NCBI GenBank assembly: GCA_029238785.1
Contig: JAQWFN010000113.1
Location: 1 to 46,276, forward strand
Origin: Flavobacteriales bacterium
Lineage (GTDB): Bacteria; Bacteroidota; Bacteroidia; Flavobacteriales_D; Sanyastnellaceae
DNA length: 46,276 nucleotides
Direction of reading: 5' to 3'
Part shown: piece after piece, positions 33,180 through 43,200 of the stretch
Position numbering within the stretch: position 1 is the first letter of the stretch
How the letters are laid out: each line of letters begins with the position of its first letter
Program-made: the position numbers and the translations under genes
Notes under the pieces: model-generated
Databases searched by the model: none
The model's input: only the letters and a program-made list of their open reading frames with translations
Told to the model about the DNA's origin: nothing

Positions 33180-34415
33180 TTGAGCGAAATCAAATTTCTT
33201 TTCCCCAATCTCGCAAAAATTAACAAGCCAGTTTTTTACTTGCATGATGGGACGTATAGTGAGCGTTCGATACTTGGAGTTGGTGTGAAATCAAGTCTAA
33301 ACGTGAACTTCTCAAATCCTGCACTTTTTACTCTTTTTGATGCCTTCATCAAAAAATCAGGATGGAAGATGGGCTATTTGTCCTATGATCTCAAAAATCA
33401 AATTGAGGACTTGCGCTCGCCTTCACTCGACCCTCAAGGTATGCCCTCGCTTTATTTTGTGCAGCCCGAGATGGTTTTTGAGATCAGTCATGGAGACATT
33501 AAAATTATCGAAGGAGAACATCACCCAGAATTAGAAACCGTCATTCAGCGTCTCAAAACTCCTTGTAATGAGGCACTTGCACCAAGTTACAAATTAAGTC
33601 CGCGAATTACAAAAGAAACTTACCTCAGTAAACTAAATCAGATTAAAGATTACATTCAAAGGGGTGAAATCTACGAGGTGAATTTTTGTCAAGAGTTTTT
33701 TCATCACGATGCTGTAATTGAACCTTTTGACCTTTATCAGCGGGTACACTCCGGCACGAAGGCGCCTTTTTCGGCCTTCTTTGATTGGGGTGAACACAGC
33801 ATCATGTGCGGAAGTCCGGAGCGCTACTTGAAAAAAATAGGAAGCAAACTCATTTCGCAACCCATTAAAGGAACCGTCAGAAGAGGGGCAGATGTGCAGG
33901 AAGATGAAGTGTTGAAAGCACAATTGAGCGCAGATCCAAAAGAGCGTTCAGAGAACATCATGATTACGGATCTTGTGAGGAACGACTTAAGTAAAGTAGC
34001 CAAGAAGGGAAGTGTGCAAGTGGATGAACTTTGCGGCATTTACACCTTTGAAACGGTGCATCAAATGATTACAACAATTAGCGCGGAGCTCAAAGAATGT
34101 GTTTCTATTGCTGAACTCATTCAAGCGAGCTTTCCCATGGGCAGCATGACGGGGGCGCCTAAGGTTCGGGCAATGGAAATCATTGATGAGTTGGAGGTGA
34201 GCAAGCGCGGCGTTTATTCTGGCGCTATGGGCTATATTGATCCTGAAGGGAATATGGATTTTAACGTGGTGATTCGTAGCTTGCTCTACAATAAGAAAAA
34301 GCGCTACCTCTCTGCGCTAGTGGGAGGGGCAATTACCGCAGCTTCTGATCCTGAAAAGGAATATGAAGAATGCTTGCTGAAAGCCCAAGCGCTATTTAAA
34401 GCACTGCACGAATGA
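33180..34415 (+). CDS. pabB: Aminodeoxychorismate synthase component I (anthranilate synthase I family)
   Basis: 411 residues, chorismate-binding family. The signature segments are present: QIKDYIQRGEIYEVNFCQEF, SPERYLKKIG, PIKGTVRRGAD, ERSENIMITDLVRNDLSKVAKKGSVQV, FETVHQMITTIS, FPMGSMTGAPKVRAMEIIDELE, and the C-terminal GGAITAASDPEKEYEEC. The length is nearer to PabB than TrpE, and no trpD/G gene follows, so PabB (chorismate to aminodeoxychorismate, folate pathway) is the better call; another member of the family is possible. Start: TTG 33180 gives the usual N-terminus; no ATG exists before residue 60. Its stop overlaps tilS by 4 bp. Confidence 0.8.
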   Translation: MSEIKFLFPNLAKINKPVFYLHDGTYSERSILGVGVKSSLNVNFSNPALFTLFDAFIKKSGWKMGYLSYDLKNQIEDLRSPSLDPQGMPSLYFVQPEMVFEISHGDIKIIEGEHHPELETVIQRLKTPCNEALAPSYKLSPRITKETYLSKLNQIKDYIQRGEIYEVNFCQEFFHHDAVIEPFDLYQRVHSGTKAPFSAFFDWGEHSIMCGSPERYLKKIGSKLISQPIKGTVRRGADVQEDEVLKAQLSADPKERSENIMITDLVRNDLSKVAKKGSVQVDELCGIYTFETVHQMITTISAELKECVSIAELIQASFPMGSMTGAPKVRAMEIIDELEVSKRGVYSGAMGYIDPEGNMDFNVVIRSLLYNKKKRYLSALVGGAITAASDPEKEYEECLLKAQALFKALHE

Positions 34416-35758
34416 TCGATCGTTTTCGAAAAACACTTCAAAAACAAGGTTTACTTGATGATGGGCAAAAGCTCCTTGTGGCTTGTTCTGGAGGGGCAGA
34501 CAGCACGGCCTTGCTTCACCTTTTACACCAATGCGGCTGCGCTATTGAAGTGGCCCATGTGAACTATCAACTCCGGGGAAAAGCTTCTGATGAAGGGGAA
34601 GCATTTGTAGATCAACTTTGTAAAGATCTCGACCTCCCCTTTCATGTTAAACGCTTTGATACTCAGGTGCTGGCGGAAGCGGCGAAAGTGGGCATTCAAG
34701 AACTCGCAAGAACACTGCGCTATGAGTGGTTTGAGTCCTTGGCGAAGACCCAGGGCCTTACTTTTATTGCCACAGCGCATCACCAAGACGATAAAATAGA
34801 GACCTACCTGCAGCATGTTTTACGGGGCAGCAGTTTGAGCGGTTTTAGTTCCATTCCTGCGCGCAGGGCTAATGTTATCCGACCTTTGCTGGACTTCACG
34901 AAAAAAGAAATCCTCTCCTTTATCAAGGAAAACAAGCTCGCTTATGTGGAAGACGAGAGCAATCAAAAACTCGACTATACCAGAAATAAAATCAGGCACC
35001 AACTCATTCCCATGATGGGTGAAATTCACGAGGGCTTTGAAAAGAACGTATTGCGACAAATGCAGATGTTCGAAGAATTGAACTTGTTGTACCAAGGATT
35101 TATGGAAAACATGGGTAGGCGTGTTTTAAGCGCTGATCCGGGCGGCTTGAGTATCGATCTTGCTCAATTTCAGGACTTGGCCTTCAAGCGTTTGTTGATC
35201 ATGAGCTTGGCTCCACAATATGGTTTTGAATTGAAACGGGTAGATGAATGGCTTGATTTGGTGGATTCCCAAAATGGGAAAGCCATTTATAGCGCTACAC
35301 ATCGGGTGATTAAACAACGCGCTTCGCTGCTCATCACTTCCCTTCCCTCGGCTTCGGATAGCAAGGAAATCCTCATTCATGAAGGCCAAGAAACACTGGA
35401 ACTGGAGTCGCTTTGGTTGATGAGCTATTTGGACTTCTCTGAGGAACTGCTTCGCGAAGCAAAAACCAACAAGGATGAAAACACCGCCTACTTTGATGCG
35501 CATCGGCTTAGTTTTCCACTTGTGTTGAGAAGGCCAAAATCGGGCGATCGTTTTAGGGCTTTGGGAATGGACGGTTCTCAGCTTTTGAGCGACTTCTTCA
35601 CCCAGAAAAAAATAAGTCAACCCGAAAAAGAAGAAGCACTTGTTTTAGAAAGTGCAGGCGAGATCATTTGGATTGTGGGAATGAGAAGTGCCCATACAGT
35701 AAGGCTTACAGAAGAAACTACGCGTGTTCTACGTCTTGTGCGAACAAAAAAAGCGTAA
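34412..35758 (+). CDS. tilS: tRNA(Ile)-lysidine synthase
   Basis: 448 residues. The N-terminal PP-loop ATPase (about 20-210) has LLVACSGGADSTALLHLL (SGGxDS motif), AHVNYQLRG, and FIATAHHQDDKIETYLQHVLRGS; ARRANVIRPLL and YVEDESNQKLDYTRNKIRHQLIPMM complete the family pattern. The C-terminal tRNA-binding region (about 360-448) includes LVLRRPKSGDRFRALGMDGSQLLSDFF. The enzyme changes C34 of tRNA-Ile(CAU) to lysidine so that it reads AUA. It is essential in most bacteria. Start overlaps the pabB stop (ATGA), so it is coupled. Confidence 0.95.
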   Translation: MIDRFRKTLQKQGLLDDGQKLLVACSGGADSTALLHLLHQCGCAIEVAHVNYQLRGKASDEGEAFVDQLCKDLDLPFHVKRFDTQVLAEAAKVGIQELARTLRYEWFESLAKTQGLTFIATAHHQDDKIETYLQHVLRGSSLSGFSSIPARRANVIRPLLDFTKKEILSFIKENKLAYVEDESNQKLDYTRNKIRHQLIPMMGEIHEGFEKNVLRQMQMFEELNLLYQGFMENMGRRVLSADPGGLSIDLAQFQDLAFKRLLIMSLAPQYGFELKRVDEWLDLVDSQNGKAIYSATHRVIKQRASLLITSLPSASDSKEILIHEGQETLELESLWLMSYLDFSEELLREAKTNKDENTAYFDAHRLSFPLVLRRPKSGDRFRALGMDGSQLLSDFFTQKKISQPEKEEALVLESAGEIIWIVGMRSAHTVRLTEETTRVLRLVRTKKA

Positions 35759-35810
35759 CCTTTTATAGGGAATTGTCGTTTTTCTAAACAACCTAACCAG
35801 TTTGTTTTTT

Positions 35811-36107
35811 ATGACGCCCTTGACACATTACGTACCCAACCAAGCCGACTTATTAAAGTCCTTCCCTTTTCAAAGCGCACAAGCCATGCCGCACCCAGCC
35901 ATTGAGTTGAAGCGCAGAGCAGAATTGTACAAAGCGGCTTTACACAGTTCGCTATATCAAACCCGAGTGGAACTTTGGATTCAGGGAGTGAATCAATGCA
36001 TGAAGTTGCTCACCCGAATTGAGGCCATGAGCCAAAAAGATGTGCTTCTAGAATGTGGAACAGGAGTACCGGCATCGTCCATCATCCAAATTAGAATTCC
36101 CAAATAA
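35811..36107 (+). CDS. Small protein of unknown function
   Basis: 98 residues from ATG 35811 (the frame could be extended to TTG 35802). The start lies 52 bases after tilS, probably on the same transcript. Features: an N-terminal segment with MTPLTHYVPNQADLLKSFPF, a helical centre (PAIELKRRAELYKAALHSSLYQTRVELWIQGVN is read as two helices), and a C-terminal CGTGVPASSIIQIRIPK. No signal peptide or membrane helix. Codon use matches its neighbours, so it is likely a real gene; I do not recognise the family. Confidence 0.55.
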   Translation: MTPLTHYVPNQADLLKSFPFQSAQAMPHPAIELKRRAELYKAALHSSLYQTRVELWIQGVNQCMKLLTRIEAMSQKDVLLECGTGVPASSIIQIRIPK

Positions 36108-36147
36108 GTAAAGCCAGATAGGCCCTTTATTTACTGGTGCTATATCT

Positions 36148-36155
36148 TATCTTTA
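36148..36155 (+). promoter_or_regulatory. -7 box of the queuosine-precursor transporter gene
   Basis: TATCTTTA, identical to the box of the cysteine operon and one base off TAnnTTTG, ends four bases before the GTG start at 36160. A leaderless transcript would result. The -33 region holds only a TTTA (36126-36129) at 18 bases. Confidence 0.4.
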
Positions 36156-36159
36156 TCGG

Positions 36160-36870
36160 GTGAAAAAATTGCTTGAAAAAGATCGGGAACTTGCTTTGCG
36201 CTTGTATTTAATACTTGGTGCTTTATTCATCGCTAGTTTGGTGACCTGCAATCTCATTTTCCGTAAATTTTTTGGACTCACCTTTTTCGAGGGAAGCGCT
36301 TTTGAGTTTCGTTTGGAACAGTCTGTGGGCTTGCTGCCTTATCCCATTACTTTTTTATTGACCGATTTGATCTCAGAAATCTTTGGTGCGCGCAGAGCTA
36401 ACCAGGTGGTTTTTGCAGGTTTGTTGAGCAGTGTTTTTGTTTTGCTCATTGTCTACGTGGCAGGAGCCGCTCCCGCCACCTCGTGGTCTTATGTGAGCGA
36501 TGAGGGTTTCAGCACCGTTTTTGGTCAAACAGGTTTGGCCGTTTCCGCAAGCATGGTGGCGTATCTTATTGCTCAGTTCATCGACATCCGTATTTATCAT
36601 TATTGGAAAAAATTAACAGCCGGAAAAAAGCTGTGGCTTCGCAATAATTTTTCAACCATGAGCTCACAAGTTGTGGATACGAGCGTTGTGCTCCTGCTCT
36701 TGTGTTTTGGTGGTGAAATTGAATGGAGCATGTTCGCTAGCCTTCTGTTTTATGGAGTTGCTTTTAAAGTTACGGTTGCTGCTTTAGATACTCCAATCAT
36801 GTACCTTTGTACTTATTTTGTTCGCAAACGATTTGATTTAAAGCCAGGGGAAGAGATTTCTCTGGTTTAG
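36160..36870 (+). CDS. Queuosine precursor transporter (VUT/YhhQ family)
   Basis: 236 residues, six or so membrane helices. Family signature: LYLILGALFIASLVTCNLIF near the start, LPYPITFLLTDLISEIFGARRANQVVFAGL (transport core), SASMVAYLIAQFIDIRIYHYWKKLT, LRNNFSTMSSQVVDTSVV and KVTVAALDTPIMYLCTY. These proteins import 7-cyano-7-deazaguanine or related precursors for queuosine in tRNA. The start is GTG, four bases after a -7 box. No que genes are nearby. The neighbouring tilS is also a tRNA-modification gene, which may be coincidence. Confidence 0.92.
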   Translation: MKKLLEKDRELALRLYLILGALFIASLVTCNLIFRKFFGLTFFEGSAFEFRLEQSVGLLPYPITFLLTDLISEIFGARRANQVVFAGLLSSVFVLLIVYVAGAAPATSWSYVSDEGFSTVFGQTGLAVSASMVAYLIAQFIDIRIYHYWKKLTAGKKLWLRNNFSTMSSQVVDTSVVLLLLCFGGEIEWSMFASLLFYGVAFKVTVAALDTPIMYLCTYFVRKRFDLKPGEEISLV

Positions 36871-36945
36871 GAATCCAATCGGAAAAATCGATGAAATACT
36901 GCTAAGCCTTGATTTAGCTTATTTTCGAGAGAGAATTCACTTTAT

Positions 36946-39456
36946 ATGAAAAAGATAAACATCACGTCCTTAAGTCTGGTAATTGTATTGCTAATTACCT
37001 CCTTTAACCTCGTTTCGGCCCAGGTTTTGGAGCCCGTCAAATGGTCGTTTTCTGGAAGCATGATGGAGAATGGAAATGTTTCTTTGGCCTTGGATTGTAA
37101 GATTGATGAAGGATGGCACGTTTATTCGATTCAGCCTAGCGACGATCCGGAGGTCTTTGGTCCGATGCCTACTGAAATCATTTGGGAAGCGAGTGAAGCC
37201 TATAGACTTCTTGGAAAGCTACAAGAGGGAGAGCCCATCAAGCATTACGATCCGAATTTCGAGGTGGACTTGAATTACTTTGAGAAGGAGGCCCATTTTA
37301 CGCAACTGCTGGAGCTCAAAGGAGATCTCCCCCTCAACATTAAAGGAGAGTTGAACTTCATGACTTGTGATGATGAAAAGTGCATTTTTCCCGACCCGGT
37401 TCCCTTGTACATTTCGCTAAGTGCTGAGGGAAAAGTTGAGGTAAACAAGACAGCAACTTCAAGTACTTCGTCTCAAAAATCAGGCATTTATGAACCGGCG
37501 AAATGGAGTTTTGCGGCGCTTGATTTGGGTGATGGCACTCACGAGCTTCAAATGACCTGTACTTTGGACGATGGTTGGCACGTGTACTCGCAGCACTTGA
37601 GCTCTTTAGAAGGTCCGCTCCCCACGATGTTCCTTTTTGAATTGCCCGAAGGAGCAAGTTTGATTGACTCGGTTTTAGAGCAGGAGCCGCACATCGAATA
37701 CGACCCCAACTTCATGATGGACTTGGCTTACTTCGATACAAAGGCCGTGTTTCGTCAACAAGTTAAAGCCCAAAGCACCGACATTATAAAAGGGAGCGTT
37801 GATTTCATGGTGTGCAACGACGAGCGCTGTTTACCGCCAGAATTGATTGAATTTACATTCGACCTTTCAACAGGAAAAGGAATGCAATTGGGTATTGAGG
37901 GCGATGAGGTGCAAAATGTTTTGGACGAAAACGCCATCATCCCACAACTTCCAAAAGTAAATCTTGATCAACCCGCCAGCGATTGTGGTGGTGAGGTGAA
38001 AGACATTAAAAATACGTGGATGGTTTTTGTTTTCGGATTCATCGGCGGACTATTGGCTTTGCTGACTCCTTGTGTTTTCCCAATGATTCCTTTGACAGTG
38101 TCTTTCTTCACCAAAGGAAACCAAAGCCGTTCGAAAGGAATTGCCCAAGCTTTGCTCTATGGCTTCTTTATCTTTTTGATTTATGCCCTTCTGAGCATCC
38201 CATTTCATTTCGGAACAGAGCCTGAGGTACTCAACGAAATTGCCACGGGGGTGACCTTGAACATCATTTTCTTTGTGGTGTTTGTGGTTTTCGCGATTTC
38301 CTTCTTTGGATTTTTTGAAATTCAGTTGCCAACGGGAATGGTGAATAAAATTGACAATGCCTCCAACGTGGGCGGCTTGATCGGGATTTTCCTCATGGCT
38401 TTGACTTTGGCCTTAGTATCCTTCAGTTGTACGGGTCCGATTTTGGGAACCGTCCTCGGAAATGCTTTGAAAAACGGACCATGGCCCATTACCGCCGCCA
38501 TGAGTGGATTTGGTATTGCCTTAGGTCTACCTTTCGCCATTTTTGCCATGTTCCCCAGCATGATGAAGAGCCTTCCAAAATCAGGAGGTTGGTTGAACAG
38601 CGTGAAAGTGGTTCTTGGTTTCCTCGAGCTGGCTTTGGCCTTGAAATTCTTGAGTAATGCAGATTTGGTGAAGCAGTGGGGTATCATCCCAAGAGAGGCT
38701 TTCTTCCTCATTTGGACCATCATTTTCTTAGGATTGGCTTTGTACCTCTTCGGAATCTTAAAATTCCCTCACGACACTAAAAACAAAAGAGTTAGTCCGC
38801 TTGGATTAGGTTTAGGAGCCCTTGTTTTGGCCTTTACCATTTACCTTGCTCCTGGGGTTTTGAGAAACAGTCCGTGGAACCACGATTTGTTGAGTGGATT
38901 CCCTCCTCCAACCTTTTATTCTTGGTATGATCAGGAAGCGGGGTCGGAAGATGAGCAACTCATGGCTGGACAGGACGGAGAGCATCAAAGCGATACCTTT
39001 CACCCGCCTTTCGATGATTTTGAAGCGGCAAGAGCGGAAGCCAAAGCAAGTGGAAAACCCATCTTGATTGACTTTACCGGTTGGGCCTGTGTGAACTGCC
39101 GTAAGATGGAAGAAAGCGTGTGGACGGAACCCGTGGTATTGGATAAATTGAGAAATGACTTTGTGGTGGTTTCGCTTTATGTGGATGACCGAACCGAGCT
39201 CCCAGAAGATCAGCAAGGTGTTTTCGAATACGAAGTGAATGGAGAGATGAAGCAAAAGAACATCCGTACCATTGGAAACAAATGGGCCACTTTCCAAACC
39301 AAGCTCTTCAACAACAACTCACAACCTTACTACGTGATGTTGAGTCCGGAAGGAGAACTCTTGGCCAACCCTGTAGGTTACACGCCCGATGTTCAGGAGT
39401 ACACCGACTATTTGGACTGCGGTATTCAAACCAATGCGAAAACCGCATCGAACTAA
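36946..39456 (+). CDS. dsbD: Thiol:disulfide interchange protein, DsbD family, with duplicated N-terminal domain
   Basis: 836 residues. After a signal peptide (ends LVSAQ) come two homologous periplasmic DsbD-alpha-like domains (about 27-160 and 180-315): PVKWSFSGS...DEGWHVYSIQPSDDP and PAKWSFAALD...DDGWHVYSQHLSSLEG; each ends with a CxxxxC pair (CDDEKC, CNDERC). The membrane domain (about 355-640) has LLTPCVFPMIPLTVSFF and VSFSCTGPILG, the Cys pair that relays electrons. A C-terminal thioredoxin domain (about 690-836) has GWACVNCRKMEESVW. The protein passes reducing power from cytoplasmic thioredoxin to the periplasm. The doubled N-terminal domain differs from the single one of E. coli DsbD. 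A terminator follows. Confidence 0.93.
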   Translation: MKKINITSLSLVIVLLITSFNLVSAQVLEPVKWSFSGSMMENGNVSLALDCKIDEGWHVYSIQPSDDPEVFGPMPTEIIWEASEAYRLLGKLQEGEPIKHYDPNFEVDLNYFEKEAHFTQLLELKGDLPLNIKGELNFMTCDDEKCIFPDPVPLYISLSAEGKVEVNKTATSSTSSQKSGIYEPAKWSFAALDLGDGTHELQMTCTLDDGWHVYSQHLSSLEGPLPTMFLFELPEGASLIDSVLEQEPHIEYDPNFMMDLAYFDTKAVFRQQVKAQSTDIIKGSVDFMVCNDERCLPPELIEFTFDLSTGKGMQLGIEGDEVQNVLDENAIIPQLPKVNLDQPASDCGGEVKDIKNTWMVFVFGFIGGLLALLTPCVFPMIPLTVSFFTKGNQSRSKGIAQALLYGFFIFLIYALLSIPFHFGTEPEVLNEIATGVTLNIIFFVVFVVFAISFFGFFEIQLPTGMVNKIDNASNVGGLIGIFLMALTLALVSFSCTGPILGTVLGNALKNGPWPITAAMSGFGIALGLPFAIFAMFPSMMKSLPKSGGWLNSVKVVLGFLELALALKFLSNADLVKQWGIIPREAFFLIWTIIFLGLALYLFGILKFPHDTKNKRVSPLGLGLGALVLAFTIYLAPGVLRNSPWNHDLLSGFPPPTFYSWYDQEAGSEDEQLMAGQDGEHQSDTFHPPFDDFEAARAEAKASGKPILIDFTGWACVNCRKMEESVWTEPVVLDKLRNDFVVVSLYVDDRTELPEDQQGVFEYEVNGEMKQKNIRTIGNKWATFQTKLFNNNSQPYYVMLSPEGELLANPVGYTPDVQEYTDYLDCGIQTNAKTASN

Positions 39457-39475
39457 GCTTCGAGTGAAGATATTG

Positions 39476-39510
39476 AAAAGCCGGAATGAAAATTCTGGCT
39501 TTTTCTTTTT
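39476..39510 (+). terminator. Rho-independent terminator after dsbD
   Basis: AAAAGCCGGAAT (39476-39487) pairs with ATTCTGGCTTTT (39492-39503) through a GAAA loop and one G-T pair, followed by T-rich sequence (TTC TTTTTT). It is about 20 bases after the dsbD stop. Confidence 0.85.
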
Positions 39511-39543
39511 TGAACCCTTTCTTTTCGTCAATTTCGTAGTGTT

Positions 39544-40122
39544 ATGAATAGTCAAGATCGAATTCGTCAGCATTTTGAAGAAGCCCAGCAGGTACTTCGC
39601 GATTTTTTAGCTCAAGAAACAGCAGAAAATGCTGTTGGAAGGGCAGGAGCACTTATGGTTGAATCCTTGAAGAACGGAGGTAAAATCATTTCATGCGGCA
39701 ACGGCGGGTCGATGTGCGACGCCATGCACTTTGCCGAAGAGCTCACCGGAAGGTACCGCGACAACCGCAAGGCCATTCCAGCCATTTCCATCTCCGATCC
39801 TTCACACATTGCTTGTGTGGGCAACGACTATGGTTTTGACTACATCTTTTCGCGCTACTTGGAAGCTGTGGGGAACAAGGGCGATGTGCTTTTGGGCATT
39901 TCCACCAGCGGAAATTCAGGCAACGTGCTCAAAGCCGCTGAAGTGGCCAAAGAAAAGGGCATTTACGTTGTTGGACTCACAGGTAAAGACGGCGGTAAAC
40001 TCGCTCCTTTGTGCGATGTTGAGGTGCGCGTACCCTGGCACGGCTATGCTGATCGCATCCAAGAAATCCACATCAAGGTAATTCATTCTTTGATTGATTA
40101 TATTGAGGGAGGGGTGTTGTGA
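39544..40122 (+). CDS. gmhA: Phosphoheptose isomerase (SIS domain)
   Basis: 192 residues, the length of GmhA. Converts sedoheptulose 7-phosphate to D-glycero-D-manno-heptose 7-phosphate for LPS core or S-layer glycans. SIS hallmarks: [77 protein letters not shown], and [27 protein letters not shown]. The histidine and glutamates that bind metal in GmhA (AMHFAEEL and EIHIKVIH) are present. No other heptose gene is close. It lies between two terminators, so it is transcribed alone. Confidence 0.93.
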   Translation: MNSQDRIRQHFEEAQQVLRDFLAQETAENAVGRAGALMVESLKNGGKIISCGNGGSMCDAMHFAEELTGRYRDNRKAIPAISISDPSHIACVGNDYGFDYIFSRYLEAVGNKGDVLLGISTSGNSGNVLKAAEVAKEKGIYVVGLTGKDGGKLAPLCDVEVRVPWHGYADRIQEIHIKVIHSLIDYIEGGVL

Positions 40123-40171
40123 GCTAGCGAGAAATTAAAGATGATTTGTTCGGACGATTAGTTCAGCACTA

Positions 40172-40206
40172 AAAAAGCCACTACAATCATCTTTCAGTGG
40201 CTTTTT
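40172..40206. terminator. Bidirectional terminator between gmhA and the surface-protein gene
   Basis: AAAAAGCCACT (40172-40182) and AGTGGCTTTTT (40196-40206) make an 11-bp perfect repeat with A/T arms, so it serves both convergent genes. Confidence 0.9.
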
Positions 40207-40224
40207 GAATATCGGGTATGGGTT

Positions 40225-43200
40225 TTACTCTTTCACAAGGCGAAGGTGCTGTACACGGTTTTCGTAGCTGAAAGTAGCGAGGTAAACACCGCTTGCTAGC
40301 TCAGACACATCCAAGCTTGCATTGCTTTCGCTGAAGGTGTTCGAGCGCACAATTTGTCCGCGCATATCTGTCAATTTAAATTGTGTTCCAACTTCAATTC
40401 CCGTGATATTTAGGAGGTCTTCAACAGGGTTTGGATACATCTTCGTGCTGGCGAACATGGCTTCTTCCGTTGAAAGCACCACATAAGCCTCAGAGATGTT
40501 ACTACAGCCGTTGTTGCTTACCTCAACAGTATAGTTGCCCGGACTAGGGTTTTCTAGTGTCTGGTTGTTTGCCCCGTCAATTGCTTCGCCGTCTAAATAC
40601 CATTGGTTACCGCCGGCAGCGCTTGAAACTAAAGATCCGTTGAAGAGGGTAATGGTGGGAACAGCCGGCGTTTGATTTACCGTGATATCAATCGAGGTGC
40701 TGGCGGCACAAGCAAATTCATTTGTGCTGGTAGCAATGTAGGTGGTACTTTCGCTCGGGAAGAATTCCACGTTGTTTTCCACTCCTTCATTCCAGCTTAA
40801 AGTTTCGTCGCCCAAAGCCAACAAAGTAATTCCCGTTCCCGAGCAGATTTCCTCTTCACTGGCGAGCACTTGAGGAGCATTTGGGATGGGGTTAACGATG
40901 ATTTCAATAGAATTGCTCGAGCTGCAATCATTCCCTTCATCACCAATAACGGTGTAGCTAGTACTCGCTGTTGGCATGAATTCCACACCATTTTCTATTC
41001 CGTCCATCCAAGTAATGTTTGTTGGTCCGCTAGCTGTAAGCGTTAGCGCTTCTCCTGCACAAAGTTCCATGCTCGATGCGCTAATTTCCGGAACTACGGC
41101 AAACGCATTCACTACTACAGTTATTGAAGCCGTGGTGGTACATGCATCCGGATTTCCTGCTGTAACAGTGTAGGTTTGGGTGCTTGAAGGGAAGAATTCT
41201 TGGTTATTGCCTACATTATTGTCCCACGATAGCCAAACGTTACCAGAAGCGCTGAGAGTAACTCCCGTTCCTTCGCAGATTTCTTCTGCTGAGGCACTGA
41301 TTTGAGGAGCGTCTGGAAGTGGATTCACCACAATTTCGATACTGCTGGAGCTGGTACATTCATTCCCGTTACTGCCCACAGCGGTGTAGGTGCTTGTTGC
41401 TGTAGGGATAAAAGCAAGTCCGCTTTCAACACCGTTGTTCCAGCTTATGTTTGACGGACCAGAAGCACTTAAGGTCACTTCTTCTCCCGCGCACACTTCC
41501 ATGCTTGATGCTGTAATTTGCGGTGCAGGGGCAGTTTCATTTACTGTGATGTTCACCGTAACACTTGCGGTACAAGATCCGTCATCACTGGCAGTGAGGG
41601 TGTAGCTCGCTGTTTCATTTGGGGTGAAGGGGACGTTGTTTTCTACGCCGTTGTTCCAAAGGAATGTGGCATCACCAGCGGCACTTAAGGTGACTTCTTC
41701 GCCTGCACAAATGGCCATGTCTTCGCTGTTCAAAGTGAATTCAACTCCTGTGATTTCTACATCGAAGCTATCGGTGTAAGTGAAGTTTTCGTCTTGTGCT
41801 TGAATGCTGATGGTGGTCGTGCCCAAGGTGTTGTTGTCGAGGTTTTCGATGGAAATGGAATATTGTCCGCCACCCAAATCGCTTACCGTGATGTCTGCAT
41901 TATCGATCACCGCTGCGTTACTACTGCTAGCCGTTACGTTGTTGATGCTTCCTCCATTATTGGTAATGATGGCGTTCACTCCGCTGAGACCGGTATTCTG
42001 ACAAACACTTTGATTTCCAGGAGCGGTAATGGTAGCGTCATCGTCCAAATTGTTCACGCTAACGCTATTAGCGGAGAGATTGGCATAGGTACCATCGGCA
42101 GAAGTGCTTGTACTTAGAGTGATGCTAACGTTCACGTTGCCGTCGTCAGAAGCATCGTCCACACCAAGTGCCGTTACAAATTGAGGTGTATCCCAGTTGT
42201 CGGCATTGAAAGTGAGTGAGGAAGGAGAAACCGTTACTTCTGCCGTATTGGTACTTGCAATTTCCACCGTTACATTTCCTGTGGGTTGTGTGTTGAGGAC
42301 GATGGGGATGGAAGTACTGGTTCCCGTCTCGTTCACTTCGTAGATGTTGGAGCCCGTGTTCAGACCAGGAAATGCGAAGGCGTTATATGCTCTTGAGTAA
42401 ATTCCTTGGGTATCGCCTTGAAAACCATTACCTGCCCACGCGCTAACAAAACCGCCATCGGGAAAAACCGCCAAAGCTACATATCCTTGAACACCTGCAC
42501 TGGTGGAATTAAGTTGCAAAACACCAGTATTGCTAGCATTGTAGTTACTCCCTGCGATTAAATAGGCTTCCTGAAAATCTGAGTTCGATCCTATTCGGAT
42601 AGATTTAGCTACAAGAAAATCTCCATTGTCGTACAAGTAACATTCTATGTTATCATACCAGTTATTTGAGCTGCCTTGGTGCAGTTGATCATTGTTCACA
42701 ATCATGTTTCCGTTTGCATCAAGAATCCAAAGGCGCATGTGTCGGCTAGAAAACACTGTTCCATGTGTTGTTACTATCATCACCTCTCCATTAGCATTTC
42801 CTTCAGCATCGAGGTCAGAGCCAACATTATACTCGGAGTCCACATACCACAAGGTTTGCTCGGGAATTTCGGCCAAGAAGTTGGAAGAGAAGGTTTTTCT
42901 CATGATGTTTCGATAGTAATCGCAGCAGCCAGAAACGAGGATGTATTGATGATAAATGGCGGTCATTCTTCCATTGGGATGAATGATGATGTTGGCTTGG
43001 CTGTAGTCTGCCCCCGAGTTCTCAGTTACCAGAACTTGGCTGTTGACCCATGCATTGCTATTGAGGTTATAGCCTCGAAGGTATAGCTGTGAGTTGTTTG
43101 AAGTGCCGTTGTAAATAAAGGCCAGTTGATCTCCACTAATGTCCACATCGAAGTTCTCAATATTGCTTTGAACCGTCACCTCCGCTTCCAAGGAGTTGTT

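Noticed and set aside
33180-34415. TrpE (anthranilate synthase) for the chorismate-binding enzyme
   Set aside because: Shorter than TrpE, no trp genes follow and no TrpE-like N-terminal feedback segment is evident; PabB fits better, though not with full certainty.
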